Position numbers and translations under genes: made by a program. From Coprococcus sp. (GTDB lineage: Bacteria > Bacillota > Clostridia > Lachnospirales > Lachnospiraceae): 16,394 bases of DNA. The stretch covers positions 1-16,394 of the forward strand of contig JAEDHX010000041.1 of assembly GCA_016296785.1 (NCBI GenBank). The letters run 5' to 3'. This document shows, piece after piece, positions 6,801 through 13,822 of this stretch (its first letter is position 1; each line of letters begins with the position of its first letter). The notes below the pieces were generated by a model. It had not been told where the DNA came from, ran no database searches, and saw nothing but the letters and a program-made list of their open reading frames with translations.

Positions 6801-7739
6801 ATGAGTAAGATTGTTATTTTAGGAGCAGGGCATGTAGGTTCTATATGTGCATTAAGTATTGCAAATCTTGGAATATGTGATGAGATTGTATTAATTGATA
6901 TAAACCGTGAACGCGCCGTTGCCCAGGCGAAGGATATATCTGATGGTACTTGCTTTACACATAGGCATGTAATTGTTCGTGCCGGAGATTATTCTGAGCT
7001 TAATGATGCTGATATTATGGTAAATGCAGTGGGAATGAGCAGAAAACCGGGACAAACAAGAATGGATCTGCTTGATGCTACTGCTGTAATTATGGATGAT
7101 GTAATAGATAAATTAAAACAAACTTCATTTGATGGAATTATTATATCTATTTCTAATCCATGCGATGTTATAGCTAATTATCTTCGAGTAAAATATGACT
7201 ACGAACCAACAAAGATATTTGGCACAGGAACAATGCTTGATTCTGCAAGACTTAGGAGAACAATTAGCGAGCTTTCGCATATTGATATGAAGAGTATTAC
7301 TTGTTTTGCAATGGGTGAGCATGGAGAGTCTTCATCAATTCCTATGTCTCAAATACGTATTTTAGGTAAGGCCTTAACAGAACTTATTAATGAGAATCCA
7401 AAGAGATTTGGTAGTATAACTCTTGAGGTATTACAGAAACATACTCATCAAATGGGTTCTGAGATAATAGCAGGAAAGGGTTCTACTGAATTTGGAATAG
7501 GTATGGCGCTTGCTGATTTGTGCAAGACTATATTATATGATGAACACAGAGTATTGCCAATATCTGCCTACTTAAATGGGGAATATGGACAATACGACAT
7601 AATGGCAGGAGTTCCTGCAATTATAGGAAGAAACGGAATTGAACAGATTATTGAGTATCCTATTACTGAAGATGAGATGATTAAATTTGGCGCATCGTGT
7701 GATAAGATACGAAAATATATAGAAAAGTCACTTTGTTAA
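6801..7739 (+). CDS. L-lactate/malate dehydrogenase family 2-hydroxyacid dehydrogenase
   Basis: A 312-aa NAD-dependent enzyme of the LDH/MDH family that reduces a 2-oxoacid to an L-2-hydroxyacid. The Rossmann start GAGHVG (8-13) and Asp33 indicate NAD over NADP. Catalytic residues are complete: Arg87 (TRMDL), Asn119 (SNP), Asp147 and Arg150 (DSARLRR), and His174 in GEHGES. The residue that sorts the family (Gln102 in lactate, Arg102 in malate enzymes) is Arg81 here (SRKPGQTR), which favours malate/oxaloacetate, although GEHG is more LDH-like. A G-rich ribosome site (GGGGG, 6789-6793) precedes ATG. It lies 36 nt after the transporter ATPase and its stop overlaps the ribosome site of the next gene. 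No promoter of its own stands out. Confidence 0.9.
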   Translation: MSKIVILGAGHVGSICALSIANLGICDEIVLIDINRERAVAQAKDISDGTCFTHRHVIVRAGDYSELNDADIMVNAVGMSRKPGQTRMDLLDATAVIMDDVIDKLKQTSFDGIIISISNPCDVIANYLRVKYDYEPTKIFGTGTMLDSARLRRTISELSHIDMKSITCFAMGEHGESSSIPMSQIRILGKALTELINENPKRFGSITLEVLQKHTHQMGSEIIAGKGSTEFGIGMALADLCKTILYDEHRVLPISAYLNGEYGQYDIMAGVPAIIGRNGIEQIIEYPITEDEMIKFGASCDKIRKYIEKSLC

Positions 7740-7752
7740 AGGAGGATATTAT

Positions 7753-9537
7753 ATGGAGTCAGATATTAATAACAAAGAGATAATAAATCAAGAAAATAAT
7801 ATGGTTATGGGAGAGCAGCAGATAATACCGCAGCAACCTGTGCCACCGCATCAGCAAATGATGCCGCAGCAACCTGTGCCACCACAACAGCAAATGATGT
7901 CGCAGCAACCGATGCCGCCGCAGCCACAAGTGATGCATCAGATGCCACCACATCAAATGCCACCACAGCCTATGCCACCATATGGACAGCCTGTAAGATA
8001 TTCTCAAAAGCCTGTTGTTAAGCATCCGAATGAATCAGTGGAAAGATATAAGATTATGGCCATTCCTTCAGCATTATATGCGTTAGTTTGTGCTATATGT
8101 TTATATAAAAACTGGTCAGGTATATTTACTGCATTGTTTTCGTTCATATCTGTAGCATTTATTTGTTTTTCTTTGGTAAGATATGAGAAGAATGAGGCTA
8201 CAAAAAATAGTACTACAATTTCTACCGGTGGTGCGCTCAAGAAGCAGTCTAAATTAGTTCTGTTCTATATAGGTATATTGTTGTATGGTATAGCTACATT
8301 CCTTACTAATGATGGAATAATTGTATTTATATGTCATACAGGAATACTGTTTCTTGAAATAATTGCACTTGCATCATATTTTAACAATATAAAGAGATGG
8401 GGCTTATGCAAAGCTTTTGTTGCCATAGGTGATGTATTGATTTCCCCATTTGCCTATATTGGTGAAATATTTATTGACTATACTGCACTTAAGAAGCAGC
8501 AGGGCAAGAAGGGTTATAAAGGAATATATGTATTTCTTGGAATAGCTATATCTCTGCCGATACTTGGATTGGTTTTAAAGCTCTTATCTACAGCAGATGA
8601 GGTATTTGAAACAGTGGTAAAGAAGATATTTGGAACCTTTTTGTTCTCATGGGATGCATTATTCTTTGCTATATTTGCATTTGTAGTATTGCTATTTGTA
8701 TATGGAATAGTAGTTAAGCTTCCTAAGAAGGATTTGACTTATATGGACGGCAAAAGTGTAGGATATGATCCTGTTATCGGAATTACCATAACAAGTATTC
8801 TTACTGCATTTTATTTGCTGTTTTCGGTAATTCAGATATTATATTTGTTTATTAACAACATGCAGCTACCTGGTGATATGACATATGCTGATTATGCAAG
8901 ACGCGGTTTCTTCCAGCTGTTGTTCGTTGCAATACTTAATTTGATTATTGTACTTATTTGCCTGAAGCTATTTAAAAAGAGTACGCCTCTTAATGTCGTT
9001 CTTGCAATAATGAGTGGTTGTACATATATTATGATTGCGTCTTCTTTTGTTAGAATGCTTATGTACATTAAGGAATATGATTTAAGCTATGCAAGAGTGG
9101 TTGTTTTGTTCCTGCTTGTGTTGACGGCATTGCTTATGACTGGTGTATTTATAAAGATATTTGGGGATACATTCCCATTATTTAAGTATTCAATTGTTGT
9201 AATATCAATTGTATTTATCCTGTTCGCTTATGTAAGACCGGGTAATTTAATTGCAAGCTATAACCTTAGTCATGCTGATGAGGATGTTGATATCTCATAT
9301 ATTATTGAATTAGGAAGTGATGCCGCTCCGGCTTTGTGTGAATACCTGGAGGAGAATAATTATAGCAAGAATGATTTAGTAAAAGACTATTCAGTCAGTT
9401 ATAATAATTCTGTAGAGCTGGAAAATAGTCTGGAGAGTATTCTTGAAAGAAATGAGAAATACGAAAAAATACGTGGATTTAATGTTTCCAGGTATTTTGC
9501 AACAAAGAGCATAGAGAATTATCTTGAAAACAATTAG
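7753..9537 (+). CDS. DUF4173-type polytopic membrane protein with Pro/Gln/Met-rich repeat tail
   Basis: A 594-aa protein. Residues 26-80 are a low-complexity Pro/Gln/Met/His segment encoded by tandem repeats. From about residue 95 there are ten to twelve hydrophobic segments. The DUF4173 core is recognisable by the paired stretch ending in LLSTADEVFETVVKKIFG (about 275-293) and the motif around YADYARRGFFQLL (about 378-390). The C-terminal 90 residues are soluble and charged. AAAGGAGG (7738-7745) before ATG 7753 overlaps the stop of the dehydrogenase gene, so it belongs to that transcript. The function of DUF4173 proteins is unknown. No convincing terminator follows. Confidence 0.82.
   Translation: MESDINNKEIINQENNMVMGEQQIIPQQPVPPHQQMMPQQPVPPQQQMMSQQPMPPQPQVMHQMPPHQMPPQPMPPYGQPVRYSQKPVVKHPNESVERYKIMAIPSALYALVCAICLYKNWSGIFTALFSFISVAFICFSLVRYEKNEATKNSTTISTGGALKKQSKLVLFYIGILLYGIATFLTNDGIIVFICHTGILFLEIIALASYFNNIKRWGLCKAFVAIGDVLISPFAYIGEIFIDYTALKKQQGKKGYKGIYVFLGIAISLPILGLVLKLLSTADEVFETVVKKIFGTFLFSWDALFFAIFAFVVLLFVYGIVVKLPKKDLTYMDGKSVGYDPVIGITITSILTAFYLLFSVIQILYLFINNMQLPGDMTYADYARRGFFQLLFVAILNLIIVLICLKLFKKSTPLNVVLAIMSGCTYIMIASSFVRMLMYIKEYDLSYARVVVLFLLVLTALLMTGVFIKIFGDTFPLFKYSIVVISIVFILFAYVRPGNLIASYNLSHADEDVDISYIIELGSDAAPALCEYLEENNYSKNDLVKDYSVSYNNSVELENSLESILERNEKYEKIRGFNVSRYFATKSIENYLENN
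7828..7980 (+). repeat. Two-tier in-frame tandem repeats in the DUF4173 gene
   Basis: Three 36-bp units (7828-7863, 7864-7899, 7900-7935) encode 12-residue blocks such as PQQPVPPHQQMM. They are followed by three 15-bp units (7936-7950, 7951-7965, 7966-7980) that encode HQMPP-type pentapeptides. Units 1 and 2 of the first tier are nearly identical and unit 3 has diverged. All units are multiples of three, so copy-number change would keep the frame. Confidence 0.92.
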
Positions 9538-9555
9538 ATATAAAAGAATACTATG

Positions 9556-9592
9556 AAAAAAACATAAAAAAACACAAAAAAAGATTAAAAAA
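9556..9592. promoter_or_regulatory. Phased A-tracts, probable curved DNA
   Basis: Four A-runs of 7, 7, 7 and 6 bases begin at 9556, 9566, 9576 and 9587, a spacing of 10, 10 and 11 bp. A-tracts in phase with the helical repeat are known to bend DNA. They lie in the 163-bp gap between the DUF4173 gene and the ion transporter, upstream of an extended -10 element, where curved DNA can stimulate transcription. The rest of the gap holds that -10 and a ribosome site; no terminator or structured RNA is seen. Confidence 0.7.
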
Positions 9593-9628
9593 TCATGCAA
9601 AATTACTCTGTTATTTGAAAAATCAAAG

Positions 9629-9640
9629 TGCTATTATAGT
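9629..9640 (+). promoter_or_regulatory. Possible extended -10 promoter of the ion transporter operon
   Basis: TGcTATTAT (9629-9637), overlapping TATAGT (9635-9640), is a good extended -10. TTGAAA (9615-9620) is close but gives a spacer of only 11-14 nt, so a standard -35 is missing. The phased A-tracts upstream may substitute. Confidence 0.4.
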
Positions 9641-9700
9641 CGGTGGAAAATATTGCTCTACTACTAGAATATAAAAGCATTTTGAAGGAGGAAGAGAGAA

Positions 9701-11056
9701 ATGACAGCAGCACAGATTGTTGCGTTAGTTATCTTTATTGCCATGTTTATTCTTATTGTACTTGATAAGATAGAAAGACAGTGGATAACACTTGTATGTG
9801 GTCTTTTGACTTTGGTATTTGTGTTTGGATTGTGTATGCATAGCACGGATGCTATTGTTAAAACACTCAATATTAATAGTATTTTCAAACCGGATTTCTG
9901 GTATGTTTCAGGTCAGGCTGAAGAATCAACTTCAGGTATCAACTGGGCGACCATAATATTTATTGCCGGTATGATGGTAATGGTTGAGGGAATGGCTAAA
10001 GCAGGCTTTTTCAGGTGGCTTTGTATGGAGCTTGCCAAGATGGTTAATTATAAGCCAATACCATTATTTATAACATTTATGGTTTTATCAGCTGTTTTGT
10101 CTATGTTTATTGACAGTATTACTGTTATCCTGTTTTTGGCAGCGGTAACTGTTGAATTAGCAAAGCTTTTGAAATTTAATCCTGTCCCAATGATTTTGTC
10201 AGAGATTTTCTGTGCAAATCTTGGAGGCTCGGCAACAATGTGTGGAGATCCACCTAATATTATTATTGGTACATCAATAGGATATTCGTTTTTTGATTTC
10301 CTTACACATACCGGTCTTATGGCAGGAATATCACTTGTAGTAATTATTATTTATTTTTATTTTGTTTATAGAAAAGCAATATCAAAAAATGCAGGAAAGG
10401 TTGATTATTCATCACTTCCTGAACCAAAAACTGCAATTACTGATATGAAGTATTTTGTATTGAGCTGTGTTATTTTTGCTTGTGCAGTAGTATTGCTTGT
10501 AACACACGCAATGACAGGTCTTACAGTTGCATTTATTGGAGTGTTTGTAGCATTATTTACCCTGATATGTTTTTTCAAGCATATAGGGGAGCTTCTTAGA
10601 AAGGTAGATTACAAGACATTATTATTCTTTATTGGATTATTTATGGTTGTAGGTGGTCTTGAACAGACAGGAATACTTGAGAAGATTGCAAGCTTTATCG
10701 GATACGTAAGTGGTGGTAACATCAAGATTATGGTAGCAATAATTATTTGGGTATCTGCTGTTGCATCAGCATTTATCGATAATATTCCATTTGCTGCTAC
10801 GATGATACCTGTAATTAAGAGCCTTTCGTCAACTGCCGGAGTAAGCCTTGATACTCTTGCATGGACACTTTCTATGGGAACTGATATTGGCGGAAGCGCA
10901 ACTCCTATTGGTGCATCAGCAAATGTTGTTGGAACATCAGTTGCAGCGAAGAATGGTCATCCTATAGGTTGGGGCAAATACTGTAAAACAGCTGCTCCTG
11001 CCACATTAATTGTAATTACTATTTCTATGATATTTATATTTTTTGTTTACTGTTAG
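9701..11056 (+). CDS. ArsB/NhaD-type (SLC13-like, ion transporter superfamily) permease
   Basis: A 451-aa inner-membrane transporter with about 11-12 hydrophobic segments arranged as two inverted halves. Each half carries the diagnostic hairpin: NLGGSATMCGDPPN (Gly175-Gly176-Ser177) and DIGGSATPIGASANV (Gly397-Gly398-Ser399). This places it in the ion transporter superfamily next to ArsB, NhaD and the P protein, which move arsenite, Na+/H+ or small anions and dicarboxylates. The substrate cannot be assigned, and no ars genes lie nearby. AAGGAGG (9685-9691) is 9 nt before ATG. A cytidylate kinase-like gene follows after 15 nt, so the two are probably co-transcribed. Confidence 0.88.
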   Translation: MTAAQIVALVIFIAMFILIVLDKIERQWITLVCGLLTLVFVFGLCMHSTDAIVKTLNINSIFKPDFWYVSGQAEESTSGINWATIIFIAGMMVMVEGMAKAGFFRWLCMELAKMVNYKPIPLFITFMVLSAVLSMFIDSITVILFLAAVTVELAKLLKFNPVPMILSEIFCANLGGSATMCGDPPNIIIGTSIGYSFFDFLTHTGLMAGISLVVIIIYFYFVYRKAISKNAGKVDYSSLPEPKTAITDMKYFVLSCVIFACAVVLLVTHAMTGLTVAFIGVFVALFTLICFFKHIGELLRKVDYKTLLFFIGLFMVVGGLEQTGILEKIASFIGYVSGGNIKIMVAIIIWVSAVASAFIDNIPFAATMIPVIKSLSSTAGVSLDTLAWTLSMGTDIGGSATPIGASANVVGTSVAAKNGHPIGWGKYCKTAAPATLIVITISMIFIFFVYC

Positions 11057-11071
11057 TAGTGGGAGGTTAAA

Positions 11072-11665
11072 ATGGATAAACAGGTTATAATATCAGTAGG
11101 TCGTCAATATGGAAGCTGTGGTCATATAGTGGCACAAAGAATAGCAGAGAAGCTTAATATTGACATATATGATAGAAATATACTTAAAGATATTGCTGAG
11201 AAACATGATTCTGATTATGATGAGATGCTAAAGTATGATGAAAAACCTAGAAATCTGCTGTTTTCTAAAAGACGTGGTGAATATAACAGCTCGGTTGAAG
11301 TTGAAACAGCGAAGATGCAGTTTGATTTTCTCAAGGAAAAGGCAGATGAGGGCAAATCCTTTGTAGTAATTGGCAGATGTGCAGAAACAGTACTTAAGGA
11401 TTATCCTAATCATATATCAGTTTTTATTAGTGCTGATATGGATTGTAGAATAAAGAGAGTTGTAGAAGCTGATCATCAGACAGAACGTGAAGCAAAATAT
11501 ACTATTGCGCGTAAGGATAAAAAACGTAGAGATTATCATGATATGCATTCAGAAAAGGCCTGGGGTGAGGCAGAAACATACGATTTATGTCTTAATATCA
11601 GCAAGATGGATATAGACACAGCTGCAGATTTTATAATAAACTATGCTGATATAATGATTAAATAG
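11072..11665 (+). CDS. Cytidylate kinase-like family protein
   Basis: A 197-aa P-loop protein of the cytidylate kinase-like family common in gut Clostridia. It opens with VIISVGRQYGSCGHIVAQRI; the usual glycine loop is GSGGR-like and here reads GSCGH (14-18). FVVIGRCAETVL (about 103-114) and a run of basic residues near IARKDKKRR (about 145-153) match the family's second strand and lid. It differs from housekeeping Cmk (about 220 aa with a larger CMP-binding insert), so CMP kinase activity is not assured. GGGAGG precedes ATG 11072. It lies between the ion transporter and a tiny Cys-rich membrane protein, in the same direction with short gaps. Function unknown. Confidence 0.85.
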   Translation: MDKQVIISVGRQYGSCGHIVAQRIAEKLNIDIYDRNILKDIAEKHDSDYDEMLKYDEKPRNLLFSKRRGEYNSSVEVETAKMQFDFLKEKADEGKSFVVIGRCAETVLKDYPNHISVFISADMDCRIKRVVEADHQTEREAKYTIARKDKKRRDYHDMHSEKAWGEAETYDLCLNISKMDIDTAADFIINYADIMIK

Positions 11666-11686
11666 TATGCTTTGTGGAGGCTTTTT

Positions 11687-11833
11687 GTGATACCAATAAT
11701 TAGTACGATAATAGTAATTCTATTTATTATTATTAGTTTGATAATAGCTGTAATGAGTATATTTAGAAACAAAAGAATACATAAAAATTCTTTGTGTAAC
11801 GGAGATTGCGGTACATGTGACAGATGCCGGTAA
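11687..11833 (+). CDS. Small Cys-rich membrane protein, FeoB-associated type
   Basis: A 48-aa protein with a GTG start at 11687 and GTGGAGG (11674-11680) 6 nt before it. Residues 2-25 are an Ile/Val/Leu-rich membrane helix, followed by a basic stretch (RNKRIHKN) and a C-terminal cluster CNGDCGTCDRC with Cys37, 41, 44 and 47. This helix plus CxxxCxxCxxC layout is that of the FeoB-associated Cys-rich membrane protein family, thought to help ferrous iron uptake, perhaps by binding metal. No feoA or feoB is in the window, so the link to iron is by family resemblance only. It lies 21 nt after the cytidylate kinase-like gene and directly before a terminator. Confidence 0.75.
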   Translation: MIPIISTIIVILFIIISLIIAVMSIFRNKRIHKNSLCNGDCGTCDRCR

Positions 11834-11840
11834 TACATAT

Positions 11841-11879
11841 GGGATATAGTTTGGATATGACAGACTATATCCCTTTTTT
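11841..11879 (+). terminator. Intrinsic terminator of the ion transporter operon
   Basis: GGGATATAGT (11841-11850) pairs perfectly with ACTATATCCC (11864-11873) around a 13-nt loop and is followed by six T. It begins 8 nt after the Cys-rich gene's stop. Confidence 0.92.
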
Positions 11880-11914
11880 GGATAAAATGTAAAAAAACTT
11901 TTGTTATGCCATAC

Positions 11915-11943
11915 TTCCAAGTAATAGTATTTCATGTTATAAT
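11915..11943 (+). promoter_or_regulatory. Promoter of the EAL/DegV genes
   Basis: TGtTATAAT (11935-11943) is a perfect extended -10. A weak -35 TTCCAA (11915-11920) lies 17 nt upstream. Transcription would start close to the ribosome site, leaving a leader of about 15 nt, so there is little room for leader control. Confidence 0.75.
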
Positions 11944-11963
11944 ATTGCTAATGGAGGGGTGTT

Positions 11964-13808
11964 ATGGAACTTCGTTGGGAGAAGGCATATAAGCCAAAGA
12001 GAAAACTATATATTCTGAGGACTATAGCGGCTAATGGGTATGAAGAATTCTGCGAAGAGAATGGGTATGATTGGCATGAACGATTTAATTCGATATACAG
12101 ACCTCTTAGTAATAGAGCCTTGTTTTATATGCCTCAGAAGATGACGGAAGAGGGATATTCCAGGCTTTGTGGTGGCTTAGAGGTATCATATAGTGATATG
12201 GATTCGGTTCCGCAAGGCTGTATTAGCAAAACTATTCCGGGATTTGATGTTGTATGTATTAGTGGTTTTGATGTATCGCTTATGGAAGATATTCCAAGGC
12301 TTATGGATAATGCATATTCGTACGCCAAGCTATATATTGAGAGTGAGAAGCTCCATATTGTATCAAATAATAAACTTCCTTACGTATGTTATATGGAAAG
12401 TGTGAACAGCCTTAAGGTTGAGATACCTGTTTGGTCTAAGAAGACTAAGACAGAGGAGATGCTGACGCTTGATAACATGTCTAAGCGTGATTTGTATGAG
12501 CTGGCATATAGAGATTCAACAACAGGTTTTTACAATTGGACGTGGCTAAAGGCTAAGCTTGAACAATGTGAATATATTGGTCTTGAAAGATTTGTATTTG
12601 CAAGGTTTGATATAAAAGGATTTAAACTTGTGAATAATATTTTTGGCAGAGAAGTAGCAAATAACCTCTTTAGGCATATATGTGATGTTCTTAGTCAAAA
12701 GGAATGGATATTATATGCAGCAAAATGTGAGAAAGATAATTTTGCAATGATAATTAAGGATATGCCTGAGGATACACTTGAGAATTGCCTATATGGTCTA
12801 TTTGAGGAGCTCGGAGAACTGCCATCTAACCGAAGATATAAGATTTTCTATCGATGTGGAATAGTTGTTTATGATGATAATGAAACAATAAGCTCTGATA
12901 TGAGAATAGAGGATATGGCAATTATGGCAGAGTCACTATGTACTAAGAATAACGTGACTGAGCTGAAGTGTTATACAGAGAAGATGAAACATAGCTATGT
13001 CATGGCACAAAAGTATAAGGTTGAATTACCATATGCTATAGAGAACGAAGATTTGGCTATATATCTTCAGCCGAAATATAATCCGCAAAATGATAAGTTA
13101 ACAGGAGCCGAGGCTCTGATTAGATGGTTTTATAAGGGCGGTGATGTGCTTTCGCCACAGTGCTTTGTGCCACAATTCGAAAGTGACGGAACAATAGATA
13201 TTATAGACAGATATGTACTTCGTCAGGTTTGCAAGAAATTTGCTGAGTGGAAGGCAATGGGACTGCCACTATATCCAATATCTGTTAATCTTTCAAGACA
13301 TCAGATAGCAAGACCTGATCTTATATACATTCTATGTGACATTGTTGATGAATATGACGTTGACCATTCTCTTATTGATTTTGAGATAACTGAAAGTGCT
13401 GAATTTAGCGATATGAAATATCTGATAGGTGTTTTGAATGATCTTAAAGCTGAAGGCTTTAAGATATCCATGGATGATTTTGGAACGGGATATTCCTGTC
13501 TAAGTCTATTAAAGGATATGCCAATTGATATAATAAAGATTGATAAGAGTTTTATAGATGGTATTGCAGTTGGAGAGATCAATAATAAGGATATGCTTAT
13601 GGCTAAGGATATTCTTACCATAGCAAATCACCTTGGAATAAAGAGTCTTGCAGAAGGTGTTGAGACCTTTGAACAAAAGGAATATCTTAAAGAATGGGGA
13701 TGCCATTATATACAAGGATATTATTATAGTAAGCCTGTTCCTGTTGCTAATTATGAGTATTTATTAAGTAAAGCAGGAGAAGATATTGATATAAAAGATA
13801 TAAACTAA
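11964..13808 (+). CDS. EAL-domain c-di-GMP phosphodiesterase with degenerate GGDEF and a GyrI-like N-terminal domain
   Basis: A 614-aa soluble protein in three parts. (a) About 15-158 resemble the GyrI-like/AraC effector-binding fold, with GGLEVS..........VPQG....IPGFDVV and the closing strand KVEIPVW. (b) About 181-335 are a GGDEF domain that has lost its site: the GGDEF position reads CEKDNF (255-260), so cyclase activity is not expected. (c) About 355-600 are a complete EAL domain: EAL (383-385), Asn442, Glu474, Asp504-Asp505 (DDFGTGYS), Lys525, Glu564 and Glu567, and a terminal QGYYYSKP. It should hydrolyse c-di-GMP. No membrane segment is seen. GGAGGGGT (11953-11960) precedes ATG 11964. 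The DegV gene follows 14 nt later. The GyrI-like call is by eye. Confidence 0.9.
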   Translation: MELRWEKAYKPKRKLYILRTIAANGYEEFCEENGYDWHERFNSIYRPLSNRALFYMPQKMTEEGYSRLCGGLEVSYSDMDSVPQGCISKTIPGFDVVCISGFDVSLMEDIPRLMDNAYSYAKLYIESEKLHIVSNNKLPYVCYMESVNSLKVEIPVWSKKTKTEEMLTLDNMSKRDLYELAYRDSTTGFYNWTWLKAKLEQCEYIGLERFVFARFDIKGFKLVNNIFGREVANNLFRHICDVLSQKEWILYAAKCEKDNFAMIIKDMPEDTLENCLYGLFEELGELPSNRRYKIFYRCGIVVYDDNETISSDMRIEDMAIMAESLCTKNNVTELKCYTEKMKHSYVMAQKYKVELPYAIENEDLAIYLQPKYNPQNDKLTGAEALIRWFYKGGDVLSPQCFVPQFESDGTIDIIDRYVLRQVCKKFAEWKAMGLPLYPISVNLSRHQIARPDLIYILCDIVDEYDVDHSLIDFEITESAEFSDMKYLIGVLNDLKAEGFKISMDDFGTGYSCLSLLKDMPIDIIKIDKSFIDGIAVGEINNKDMLMAKDILTIANHLGIKSLAEGVETFEQKEYLKEWGCHYIQGYYYSKPVPVANYEYLLSKAGEDIDIKDIN

Positions 13809-13822
13809 ACGGAGGAAATAAT

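Noticed and set aside
7759..8025. Antisense frame rich in Trp, His, Arg and Leu
   Set aside because: It is the complement of the Pro/Gln/Met repeat region and only mirrors those repeats.
9538..9615. Terminator after the DUF4173 gene
   Set aside because: Only a 4-bp GATT/AATC stem is present and no T-run follows on the plus strand; the A-runs are better explained as phased A-tracts.
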